From an uncultured Pelagibacteraceae bacterium (GTDB lineage: Bacteria; Pseudomonadota; Alphaproteobacteria; Pelagibacterales; Pelagibacteraceae), in assembly GCA_902583345.1 (NCBI GenBank), contig CACHVT010000011.1, forward strand, positions 1 to 35,520: a stretch of 35,520 bases of DNA. Direction: 5' to 3'. A program made the position numbers and the translations under genes. Under the pieces are notes generated by a model. It had not been told where the DNA came from. It searched no databases and was given only the letters and a program-made list of their open reading frames with translations. Each line of letters starts with the position of its first letter. The first letter of the stretch is position 1. Below are positions 7,798 through 15,391 of the stretch, piece after piece.

Positions 7798-9368
7798 TAT
7801 AAAATCCTTGGTGCAATAAACACTAAAAGTTCATTCATTCTATCGCTTTTCGTTGTTCCTTTAAACATTTTTCCTATAATGGGCAATTTACTTACCCCAG
7901 GAACTTGTTCGGCTGCGTTTGAGATGTCATTTTTCTTGATTCCCCCAATTACAACGATATCCCCGTCAGCTATTAAAAGTTTTGTCGCAATTTCCATTTT
8001 GTTAATACCTACTGCAGCTGGATCTGTTCTATCTGGAGTGTCGTTATTGACCTGAACCTCCAAAAGTACGTTTCCGTCACCAATTATACTTGGGGTTACG
8101 GTTAGTTTTAAAGCAGCATCTTTAAATGTGGGTGCAGTATTATCAGTTCCGGCTACTGGTATTTGAACACCTTGAGTAATAGATGCAACCTGATTATCTA
8201 AAGTAAATAATTTAGGATTAGAAATGGTTTTGCCTAAACCTTCTTTTTCTAAAGCCTCTATTTGTAATTTTAAAACAGCAGAACCTGTTCTTTTAAGAAC
8301 ACCTATACCGCTCGTAGCACCGACTGCGTTAAAATTAAATAAACCGTCAGTGCTCCCGCTTCCTGCTGCACTAATAGCAGCTGTGCCAGATGAAATTTCT
8401 GCACCTGATCCATCTGCAGCGCCAACTGTTGTACCACCAACTGTACCACCAATTCTTTCACGGTTTCTGGTATAAGCAGCACCAAGTTTATTTCCTAATG
8501 CTCTTTCAAAAGTAGAAGTTGCTTCAACAATAAAAGCTTCAATCAATACTTGCTTAGTTCTAACATCAATTTCTCTTATTACTTTATCGACTACATCTAA
8601 ATCTTTTTCTTTACCTCTTACAATTATTGATCTTGTAGTTTTTTCTTCAGTCACTTGTATAGGAGAATAAGAAGTATCGGCACCAACTGAGGTGAACAAT
8701 TCTATTATGGTAGCTTTAGCTTCTGCTGGTGTTATATAATAAAGTCTAAATATTTCTGAAACTATTGGTTCTACAGAATTTTCTAATTCTACCTTTTTTC
8801 TCACTGCTGAAGCTCTTGCAGATTTGTAACTTTCTTGCGAGGTTAGTGTAGCTGGTGAGTGAACTCTTATAATATTACTTGCAACATCTATGTCCGCAGC
8901 AAAGTTCTTCATGTCAAGTAATGCATTGAAAGCTTTGTCCCACGGTACGTTTGATAATTCAGCTGAAATAGCACCCGCAACCTCTTCTCCTACTAATATA
9001 TTAACATCTCCAATTTTTGCCATCAAACCCATTGCTTCTTTATAATCTAGGTTTTGAAACTTGAAAGATACATTTTGTTTAAGCAACATATACTCTTCGG
9101 GAATCATTAAATAATTTTTTTCTTTAACCGATGAAATCTTCTTTCTTTTTTCTAAAACCTTAATATCTCCTTCAACAGGAGAAGGTCCCATATTTGCACT
9201 TTTTTCAACTTCAATTTTACCCAATTTTTTTACATCTTCTTTTATTAAAGGCGTATCATGTTTAAAGACTTTCTTTTTTTTAACCTTAGCCATGTGTTCA
9301 GCACAACCACTCAATATAAAAGTCAAAAACAATAAAGAGATTAAAATTTTAAGTGATTTTAAATTCAT
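7797..9368 (-). CDS. pilQ: Outer-membrane secretin, lipoprotein type (PilQ/MshL-like)
   Basis: 523 aa. A lipoprotein signal ends in the lipobox LSGC (Cys22), followed by a Lys-rich linker. Residues about 98-170 form an STN-like domain (SFKFQNLDYKEAMGLMAKI), about 203-268 a secretin N domain, and about 272-523 the secretin gate/barrel (VLIEAFIVEATS, then VPGVSKLPIIGKMFK at about 489-503). It ends at NELLVFIAPRIL, so there is no C-terminal pilotin-binding tail. A Gly/Ala/Ser/Thr-rich loop at about 303-345 interrupts the barrel domain. It forms the pore through which the pilus exits. Being short and itself a lipoprotein, it resembles MshL more than classical PilQ. The symbol is by role. Confidence 0.92.
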   Translation of the reverse strand: MNLKSLKILISLLFLTFILSGCAEHMAKVKKKKVFKHDTPLIKEDVKKLGKIEVEKSANMGPSPVEGDIKVLEKRKKISSVKEKNYLMIPEEYMLLKQNVSFKFQNLDYKEAMGLMAKIGDVNILVGEEVAGAISAELSNVPWDKAFNALLDMKNFAADIDVASNIIRVHSPATLTSQESYKSARASAVRKKVELENSVEPIVSEIFRLYYITPAEAKATIIELFTSVGADTSYSPIQVTEEKTTRSIIVRGKEKDLDVVDKVIREIDVRTKQVLIEAFIVEATSTFERALGNKLGAAYTRNRERIGGTVGGTTVGAADGSGAEISSGTAAISAAGSGSTDGLFNFNAVGATSGIGVLKRTGSAVLKLQIEALEKEGLGKTISNPKLFTLDNQVASITQGVQIPVAGTDNTAPTFKDAALKLTVTPSIIGDGNVLLEVQVNNDTPDRTDPAAVGINKMEIATKLLIADGDIVVIGGIKKNDISNAAEQVPGVSKLPIIGKMFKGTTKSDRMNELLVFIAPRIL

Positions 9369-9880
9369 TAAAAAGGCTCCGATGTTTCTTTAATTTGATT
9401 TTTAAAATTTATAACTAAAAAGGCATTATCGTCTTTTTCAAAAATTGCTTTTTCTGATTTCAGGGCTATTAGTTTTATCCCTGGGCTCAATTCTTCATTT
9501 ATTTGTAAAGTAACAACTTCACCAGATGCATTAATTAAAGATACAAAACTTTCATACTCGCCATTCATTATTCCAACAAGTTTAAAGTTATACAAACTCA
9601 TTTGAGCTCTCTCTTCATCGTTATTAGTAATTACAGAAACAGTATTCGCTCCCCCTAAAGATGCATCACCTACAAATGGATCATTCAAAGGAAGTGGTTC
9701 CTCTTTGCCAATTTCTGAACTAATATTTGCTTGCTTATCAGCTTGTTGTTGTTTTACCTTTTGATTAATTTCTTTGGCTCTTTCAATTATATTTTGTTCA
9801 GTATCGTGATTTTCAGCATGCAAATTAAAAATGCTAAATAAAGCTACAAGGCTTAATATAATTATTTTTTTAAAATTCAT
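9368..9880 (-). CDS. pilP: PilP-like alignment-complex protein
   Basis: 170 aa with an N-terminal signal (MNFKKIIILSLVALFSIFNLHA). A Gln/Lys-rich helical stretch (30-55) is followed by LPLNDPF (64-69), the DPF motif typical of PilP before its beta domain. The beta domain at about 95-160 reads SLYNFKLVGIMNG, then VTLQINEELSPGIKLIAL and KAIFE, the usual PilP/GspC homology pattern. In known pili PilP links the PilN-PilO dimer to secretin N domains. Classical PilP is a lipoprotein; here no lipobox is seen, so the protein may be soluble or held by its signal anchor. It overlaps pilO by 11 bases and the secretin start by one. Confidence 0.8.
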   Translation of the reverse strand: MNFKKIIILSLVALFSIFNLHAENHDTEQNIIERAKEINQKVKQQQADKQANISSEIGKEEPLPLNDPFVGDASLGGANTVSVITNNDEERAQMSLYNFKLVGIMNGEYESFVSLINASGEVVTLQINEELSPGIKLIALKSEKAIFEKDDNAFLVINFKNQIKETSEPF

Positions 9881-10568
9881 CAGCCAATCCTACAATAGTT
9901 AATACTCCATCAACTTTTATCGCACCGGTTGTATCTCCTCTTACCACTTTTATCGACTCCTTGTCAAAATTTAACATCTTTTTTGATAGTGAAAGGGACC
10001 TTTTAAACTTTATATAACCTAGAAAGTTACCAGTTATCTCATAATTAACTGGTATTGTGTAATATGCCATATTTGAGGCTTGTTTCTTTTTAGTTTTCTT
10101 CTTCTTCTTCTTCTTCTTTTTCTTTGAGGATTTTCCTGATGCTTTATCTAAAGCCTCGGATTTAGAAACTGCTTTTGGTTTTTTCTTTTCAATTTTAGAA
10201 ATTACTAAATCATTAATTCCTGCATAATAACTTAATGTTTCGTATAAACCTTCTACCTCCGCTTTGGTATGAAATAAAGTTGAGTAAGCATCGTATCTCG
10301 GTTTTAATTCATTAATTTTTTTCCTCTTAGATTTAATTTCTTGAACAAATTTAGCAGTCTCCTGCTTTTTTTTATTCATGTCATTAATCTGGGCTTTCTT
10401 TTTATCAACTATTGGGTTTAAAACAGCATAATAGATTATTAAAAATAATATAATTGCTCCCGTTGAAATACCTATCTTAACTAATGTTTTCTTATCAGCT
10501 AATTGAAGTATTTTTTCTTTTAGATCTTCAATTTTAATATTTTTTAAATCTATATTTTTTAGGTCCAT
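9870..10568 (-). CDS. pilO: PilO-like alignment-complex protein with poly-lysine insert
   Basis: 232 aa. A short cytoplasmic helix (1-28) and one membrane helix (about 30-49) are followed by a periplasmic coiled coil (55-90) and a ferredoxin-like region (about 95-232, with LYETLSYYAGINDLVI and YEITGNFLGYIKFKRSL). This is the PilO layout, and the gene sits between the PilN part and PilP, as expected. The odd feature is residues 149-162, ten Lys, then Thr and three Lys, placed in a loop of the periplasmic domain and encoded partly by a CTT/AAG triplet repeat. Confidence 0.82.
   Translation of the reverse strand: MDLKNIDLKNIKIEDLKEKILQLADKKTLVKIGISTGAIILFLIIYYAVLNPIVDKKKAQINDMNKKKQETAKFVQEIKSKRKKINELKPRYDAYSTLFHTKAEVEGLYETLSYYAGINDLVISKIEKKKPKAVSKSEALDKASGKSSKKKKKKKKKKTKKKQASNMAYYTIPVNYEITGNFLGYIKFKRSLSLSKKMLNFDKESIKVVRGDTTGAIKVDGVLTIVGLADEF
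10098..10118. repeat. CTT/AAG triplet microsatellite inside pilO
   Basis: Seven consecutive CTT triplets on the plus strand (AAG on the coding strand) encode part of the PilO poly-lysine run. Slippage in units of three would change the number of lysines without breaking the frame. Confidence 0.8.
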
Positions 10569-10577
10569 GTCTATAAT

Positions 10578-12980
10578 TTAAGTTTTGCTTTGACCTTTTG
10601 GATCAATTAAAACAAAAACTCTAAATCCTTTCATTGTAATTCCAGTTGCTGATTTTCTTGGCAGCTTCATTGACGATAAAGATGCTTGCTTAATATACCT
10701 TTGATTGCTTAAATTTTTTATAAATTTTAAAATATCTTGGTCGCTTGCCGCAACTCCTTGAATGGTCACTCTAGATTTTCCGTCATAATCGACTCGGTCA
10801 AATCTTACTCTTTTTGGAACACTGGCTGCAATTTGTGCCAAAATTCTATAACTCAAATCTTTATTAGATTTAAGACTTTTGCTTAATTTCAAAGTTGTGG
10901 TGATTAGTTTTAATTCTTTTCCAATAGTTTTGTTTTCTTTTAACTTTAAAGAATGCTCTTTCTTAACTTTACCATAATCAGCTAATTTTTTATTATAAGA
11001 ATGAATATTCCAGAATGATAAAGCAAATAGTATTAGATAAACACCAACAACTCCTCCAACAACTCCTTTAAAAGCAAAATTTGATATTGCTTTCATTTTT
11101 TTCTGTTTAACCATCCCTTTTCTATTAGGAAGTAAATTTATGTTTTTGACTGCAGTAACAAATTTATAGTAACCAAATACATCTAGCTTTCTAAAAGCTA
11201 GACCAATTACTGTAGAAAGATATGATCTGTTTTCTAAATTAATTGATTGTTCAAGTTGTTGGGGTACTTTTAACCCATCTACTGGATCAAAAGTTTTAAA
11301 ACCAATATTAACCAAATTAGTTCTAAATATTGATAAATATTCCTCAATATTTTCTAAATCGGATACAACTTTAATATTTCTAATTCTTTTTTCATATTTT
11401 GTTTCAAAGTCTTGAACAGCTTGTTTTACCTGTGTAACAAATCTTCTAACTAAACCTTCTTTTTCTTCTTGAACTTGTGATGATTTTAAAATTTGTCTAT
11501 CTTGTCCTCTTAGAAATATATCAGTAATAATTGGGTTATTATCGAATAAAATCATCAAATAATTTTCATCTAAACCAAATTCTAAAACTGCAGTTAAATT
11601 TGTATCTTCTGCTTTTTGTGAAATTTGATTTATTTGGTCTACTGCTGATTTTAATGCGAAGCATTTAACATCAATTATAACAGGATTTAGTCCACTTGAT
11701 TTTATTATTGACGTGTAACTGTTGATATCTGAAAGTTTTGAAGCAACAAATAAGATATCCATTGTATTGTCTTTTTGATTCCTGTTTATTACTTGATGAA
11801 ATATAGAATAATCATCTAAATTATCAGTTAATTGAACAAGGTTTTCCCAAAGAGAATTAGTTTCAATTGCTTTTTGTAATTCTTCATCCTTCATAAGAGG
11901 TGCTGTCACTACTCTTATGATTGCACTTGTAACAGGTATCGCAATTGCAGCATTTGGTGTTTTGATTTTCGATTTTTGAAGGGCAATTGTTAATTCAGCT
12001 CCAAGTTTTTCAGAATTTTCCAAAACAACTGAATCTTCAGGCAGTTCTACTTTATGAATATAAAATTTTTCTAATACCCATTGATTTGCTTTGTTAGAAG
12101 CAACTTGTGCTAATCTAATTTCTTTATTTGTTATTTCTACTCCAAGTATTTCTTCACCTTGTGCAGAAGATTTTCCCAATTTTGATTTAAAAAAATTGTC
12201 TAGCTTGTTTTTAAAATTATTTGCCCCGCCACTAGACGCTTTTGGCATTTTGAGACCACTTGCAAAAGATGGTTTTTTTAATTTTATATTTTTTAATTTA
12301 TCTAATAAACCAGAAATAGATTTTTTACTTTCTGTAGATTCTTTATTATCGCTCACATTAATTTGTGGCTTTTGATTATTTTCGTTTTCAACTGAACTTA
12401 CAACTGGTTTTGGTGTTTCTGCTACCGGAGGTGTAATTGGTGCTGGGGTAGCTTCTACCACTGGAGCAGAAGTTGCACTCGAGCTAGTCGCTGAAGTCTG
12501 GCCTGATGTATCTTGAGTTTCTTCTGTTTTTGAAGCTTCTTTTTCTTTATTTGCATGAACACCATCAAACCATTTTTCTAAAATAGGAATTGCATCTTCT
12601 AAATTTTGTGTACCTGATGAAGAAATTTTTTGTTTTCCATCAATATAAAGCCTTCCAACCCAATTTTTTGATTTAAGCTCGCCCTTATATTTATCTTGTC
12701 TTACATATATATGTAATCTTCCATCTTTTTTATGAATTACCTCATGCTCTTTTTTCTCTTCCTGCTTTGTTTCTTCATTTTTGGGGGCTTCTGGAGTTTG
12801 AACATCTTCATTTGTTTTATTTTGAGTAGATTGGTCAACACTTATGTATGATTCACTTCCAGATTGTAATTCATCATTACTTTTTCGATTTTCATCTACA
12901 TCTTCCGATTGATTCTTCTGACTATCGTCAGAACTCTGATCGTCGACTTTATCTATTTTATCTTTTCCGTCTTCACTCAT
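10578..12980 (-). CDS. PilM-PilN fusion with extra N-terminal domain
   Basis: 800 aa, about twice the size of PilM. Residues 1-80 are acidic and disordered. Residues about 84-142 form a small domain (GRLHIYVRQDKY, KNWVGRLYIDGKQK, AIPILEKWFDG) that resembles an integrase Arm-type or AP2-like fold. Residues 150-275 are a Pro/Ser/Thr/Lys-rich linker. Residues about 275-600 are PilM, the actin-like cytoplasmic protein (EEILGVEITNKEIRLAQV; LTAVLEFGLDENYLMI). Residues about 610-800 are PilN: NINLLPNR at 613-620 is the PilN peptide that docks in PilM, followed by a membrane helix (about 637-658), a coiled coil and a periplasmic domain. The operon continues 9 bases downstream with pilO. There is no obvious Shine-Dalgarno; the phased repeats lie directly upstream. 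Confidence 0.85.
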   Translation of the reverse strand: MSEDGKDKIDKVDDQSSDDSQKNQSEDVDENRKSNDELQSGSESYISVDQSTQNKTNEDVQTPEAPKNEETKQEEKKEHEVIHKKDGRLHIYVRQDKYKGELKSKNWVGRLYIDGKQKISSSGTQNLEDAIPILEKWFDGVHANKEKEASKTEETQDTSGQTSATSSSATSAPVVEATPAPITPPVAETPKPVVSSVENENNQKPQINVSDNKESTESKKSISGLLDKLKNIKLKKPSFASGLKMPKASSGGANNFKNKLDNFFKSKLGKSSAQGEEILGVEITNKEIRLAQVASNKANQWVLEKFYIHKVELPEDSVVLENSEKLGAELTIALQKSKIKTPNAAIAIPVTSAIIRVVTAPLMKDEELQKAIETNSLWENLVQLTDNLDDYSIFHQVINRNQKDNTMDILFVASKLSDINSYTSIIKSSGLNPVIIDVKCFALKSAVDQINQISQKAEDTNLTAVLEFGLDENYLMILFDNNPIITDIFLRGQDRQILKSSQVQEEKEGLVRRFVTQVKQAVQDFETKYEKRIRNIKVVSDLENIEEYLSIFRTNLVNIGFKTFDPVDGLKVPQQLEQSINLENRSYLSTVIGLAFRKLDVFGYYKFVTAVKNINLLPNRKGMVKQKKMKAISNFAFKGVVGGVVGVYLILFALSFWNIHSYNKKLADYGKVKKEHSLKLKENKTIGKELKLITTTLKLSKSLKSNKDLSYRILAQIAASVPKRVRFDRVDYDGKSRVTIQGVAASDQDILKFIKNLSNQRYIKQASLSSMKLPRKSATGITMKGFRVFVLIDPKGQSKT

Positions 12981-13181
12981 AAAAAATTAATTTATTCTCT
13001 AACACAATATTACAAATCTCTAACACAATTTAGAGAAATGTCTAACACAAAAGTAAAAGTTGTATGCTCATTTTAGGTCATATACTTAAAATAGTAAGTA
13101 AAATCGATAATTATTAATTATTAAAAAATTTCCACCAATTTTATGAAAATGATTTTAAAATTTAGTTTCTCTAACACAAAA

Positions 13182-13234
13182 CATAAAAACTCTAACACAA
13201 TGATAAAATTTATGATTGTGTTAGAGTTTTTATG
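13182..13234. repeat. 20-bp perfect inverted repeat with 13-base loop
   Basis: The left arm CATAAAAACTCTAACACAAT (13182-13201) is exactly complementary to 13215-13234. The loop 13202-13214 can pair further (ATAAA with TTTAT) after one G-G mismatch. Each arm contains one copy of the 11-bp repeat. Its stem is A/T-rich and no run of T directly follows on the plus strand, so a classic terminator is unlikely; a cruciform or dimer-binding site is possible. Confidence 0.85.
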
Positions 13235-13286
13235 AAAAAAAAAAAATTTTAAAAGTCAATAAAATCAACAATTTTTACAATTTCAA

Positions 13287-13297
13287 CCTAAAGTAGG
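13287..13297. promoter_or_regulatory. CCTA-N3-TAGG dyad, putative operator C
   Basis: CCTAAAGTAGG. Read on the minus strand with its flanks it is TACCTACTTTAGGTTG, differing at one base from TACCTATTTTAGGTTG in the regulator promoter region (operator B). It lies between copies 6 and 7 of the repeat array. Confidence 0.45.
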
Positions 13298-13512
13298 TAT
13301 TTTGTGTTAGAGTAAAAAGTTTTTGTGTTAGAGAACAAAAATATTTTTAAAAAATAAAATTCTATCTCCCAATCATATAAAAAATTAATAAATTTTCGAA
13401 AAAAAAGATAAAATTTAGAGTTGTATTTTGGAAAAAAGGTTAATTTTTTAAATTTTTATAAAACTTTCAACTAAATATAGAAAACTTATTAAAAATTTTT
13501 AATTTTTTTAAA

Positions 13513-14742
13513 TTATACGTTCCTTACTGAAAGCATTAATAAAAAACCAATAATAAAAAAAAGGGAAACAGATAAGAAACCAATTCTTTGTGAATACAAG
13601 TAAGTTAAAGTTCCAACCATTAAAGGTCCAGCAAAAGCAGTAACTCTTCCGGAGAAACTAAACAAACCAAAACCTTTTCCTAAATCTGTTTTGGATAATA
13701 GTTTTGTCATCATTACACGGCTTGCACTTTGAATAGAGCCTATAAAAAAAGAAATTACCATTACATTGTAAAAGAATTCACTTTTTGTTTGTGCAATCAT
13801 TGATCCATAAACAACTGTGCATGTTAATACAACAATACAAAATAAAATAATTGTTTTAGAAGAAAATTTATCATTTAAGTATCCACCGATTAAAACTCCA
13901 GCGAATGCAACAATGTTTCCTGCGATTGCAAGTTTTAATAAATCACTTGAATTAAAATTAAAAACTCCTGAAGCATAAACACCTCCTCCTGCAATCAGTA
14001 CAATTAATGCATCAGAATAAATCATTTTTGCTAAAAGAAACTTTCCAACTGATGTAAATTTATTTTTCCAAATTATTTCAATAATTTTCTTTACTACTGG
14101 TGTTGTGTCATTATTTTCTTCGTAAGATATTTTTTTTTTAAAATAACTCATCATTGGTAAAGAAAAAATAAAAAACCAAAACGCAACAATCAATGGAATA
14201 AATCTTATGTGTTCAAAATTATTTTTATCTAAGCCGAAAGGAATTGTTTTAGGTAAAATAAAAAAATATAAAACCAATAAAAGTATTGGTATCGATCCAA
14301 TGTAACCTAATGCAAATGCAAACCCAGATATTTTTCCAATATTGTTTTCATCTGAACATTTTTTCAATAACGAATTGTAAAATATTGTTCCAACTTCATA
14401 ACAGTAGTTTGAAATAAAAAAAATAATTAAAGTAAATAAAATATAATTTGAGTTTGGTTTTGAAAACCAAAACAAACAAGTTGTTAGAATGCAAAGTAAA
14501 GTAAATATTTGTAAGAAATTTATTTTTCCTTTAGGCTTTTTGTCAGCCATCGCCCCAATAAACGGTCCTGTAAACGCAATCATAATTCCACAAAGTCCTG
14601 CGGTCCATTGCCAGTACGCTGCACCTAGTTGTGCGTTACCAACAATTTGATTTGCAAAGTAAGTTGAAGTTACAAATGTTATAATGATCATTGTATACGC
14701 AGAGTTTGCTAAATCATACAGTCCATAAAAAAATTTACTCAT
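13513..14742 (-). CDS. MFS transporter, UMF1 family
   Basis: 409 aa from the ATG at 14742. A longer frame opens with TTG at 14754, but that would place the GGAG at 14759-14756 only one base from the start, so the ATG is preferred. The N-terminus FYGLYDLANSAY is the hallmark of the UMF1 (Atg22-like) branch of the major facilitator superfamily. GAMADKKPKGK is the loop 2-3 signature, and about 12 hydrophobic helices span the protein. It lies one base after the HTH regulator gene, so the two form a transcription unit and the regulator may control export. UMF1 substrates are mostly unknown and none can be inferred here. Confidence 0.85.
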   Translation of the reverse strand: MSKFFYGLYDLANSAYTMIIITFVTSTYFANQIVGNAQLGAAYWQWTAGLCGIMIAFTGPFIGAMADKKPKGKINFLQIFTLLCILTTCLFWFSKPNSNYILFTLIIFFISNYCYEVGTIFYNSLLKKCSDENNIGKISGFAFALGYIGSIPILLLVLYFFILPKTIPFGLDKNNFEHIRFIPLIVAFWFFIFSLPMMSYFKKKISYEENNDTTPVVKKIIEIIWKNKFTSVGKFLLAKMIYSDALIVLIAGGGVYASGVFNFNSSDLLKLAIAGNIVAFAGVLIGGYLNDKFSSKTIILFCIVVLTCTVVYGSMIAQTKSEFFYNVMVISFFIGSIQSASRVMMTKLLSKTDLGKGFGLFSFSGRVTAFAGPLMVGTLTYLYSQRIGFLSVSLFFIIGFLLMLSVRNV

Positions 14743-14743
14743 T

Positions 14744-15289
14744 TTATTTATCAAACTCCAATAATGTTTTTAATGTGCCACTCTTTTCCCACTTTTTCAT
14801 CAATGAACTTAAATCTAATGTGGTTTGACTTACAAAGTCTTTATAAATTGTATTGTAAGCTGGTCCAAGTTTAATCCCTCCATAAGTACTAAAAGTCAAA
14901 ATTTCTTTTTTACTTAAAGAAATTACTTTTCTTCTTACTGTTTCTCTTGGAAGCTGTAATACTTCAGAAATACTTGCAAAAGTTAACTTATTAGTGTTTG
15001 CATTTTTTTTTTGCGTTATTCTTGTCATTTGTTCTTGAAGCTCGGCAAATGTTTTGTTTCCTGATTTATTTATTTCATAAAGTGAATGACTAACAACTAC
15101 TTGGATTATTACGAAAGATTCATAGTCTACGTTTAATTTTTCACGTACTCTTGTATATAAAGAGAGAACGAACATCACCCAGTGATAGAAGCCATTGGAA
15201 AATGGATGTTCCTGTTGCCTACTGGCTTTCTTTGCATCATCTAAAGAAATGACTTTACTTTCACCTAATTTAGTTTTTTCATTACTCAT
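14744..15289 (-). CDS. Putative winged-HTH transcriptional regulator
   Basis: 181 aa from the ATG at 15289. The frame extends further upstream to 15346, but that start would lie inside the operators, and GGGAG at 15307-15303 suits 15289. The N-terminal part (30-95) looks helical and may dimerise. Residues about 101-145 form a helix-turn-helix with wing (LTFASISEVLQLPRETVRRK, then KKEILTFSTYGGIKLG). I cannot assign a named family; it faintly resembles GntR/MarR-like winged helices. It is divergent from the autotransporter-like gene and precedes the MFS gene. Two CCTA-N3-TAGG dyads, 21 bp apart, lie directly upstream, one overlapping its ribosome binding site, which suggests autoregulation. Confidence 0.7.
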   Translation of the reverse strand: MSNEKTKLGESKVISLDDAKKASRQQEHPFSNGFYHWVMFVLSLYTRVREKLNVDYESFVIIQVVVSHSLYEINKSGNKTFAELQEQMTRITQKKNANTNKLTFASISEVLQLPRETVRRKVISLSKKEILTFSTYGGIKLGPAYNTIYKDFVSQTTLDLSSLMKKWEKSGTLKTLLEFDK

Positions 15290-15305
15290 TATAGTTTTTA
15301 TTCTC

Positions 15306-15337
15306 CCTATAGTAGGTAGAGTACAACCTAAAATAGG
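15306..15337. promoter_or_regulatory. Tandem CCTA-N3-TAGG dyads, putative operators A and B
   Basis: CCTATAGTAGG (15306-15316) and CCTAAAATAGG (15327-15337) are two 11-bp dyads whose starts are 21 bases apart. They lie in the 102-bp gap between the regulator (minus) and the autotransporter-like gene (plus). Operator A touches GGGAG, the regulator's ribosome binding site. Tandem dyads on one DNA face fit cooperative dimer binding. Confidence 0.55.
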
Positions 15338-15391
15338 TACAATCAATCTTTTTCCCCATTATGAGTTTAATAAGCTATCATTAATTAAATT

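Larger units (their letters stand above)
12997..13333. repeat. Array of eight 11-bp CTCTAACACAA repeats with 21-bp phasing
   Basis: Plus-strand copies start at 12997, 13018, 13040 (first base G instead of C), 13169 and 13190. Inverted copies (TTGTGTTAGAG) start at 13216, 13302 and 13323. Start-to-start distances within groups are 21, 22, 21 and 21 bases, about two helical turns, so sites lie on one DNA face. The flanks favour TTT before and AA after. The unit is not long enough for CRISPR and the spacers are not unique protospacer-sized. Iteron-like or regulator-binding array is the best description. Confidence 0.85.
12981..13512. other. 532-bp gene-free region between the pilus operon and the MFS gene
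   Basis: No convincing gene. It holds eight copies of an 11-bp repeat (12997-13333), a 20-bp perfect inverted repeat (13182-13234) and one CCTA-N3-TAGG dyad (13287-13297). The remaining bases (about 13334-13512) are A/T-rich with homopolymer tracts and nothing I recognise. It includes the 5' region of the pilMN operon and the 3' region of the MFS gene, both on the minus strand. Confidence 0.8.

Noticed and set aside
13143..13235. A 30-codon plus-strand reading frame running through the inverted repeat
   Set aside because: It has no ribosome binding site, its content is set by the repeats, and its end coincides with the right repeat arm; chance is the simpler explanation.
12997..13333. CRISPR array
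   Set aside because: The unit is only 11 bp, orientation is mixed, spacing is 21 bp or irregular, and no cas gene is present.
12997..13333. Plasmid or chromosome replication origin
   Set aside because: Iteron-like spacing is suggestive, but there is no replication initiator, partition gene or DnaA-box cluster in the window.
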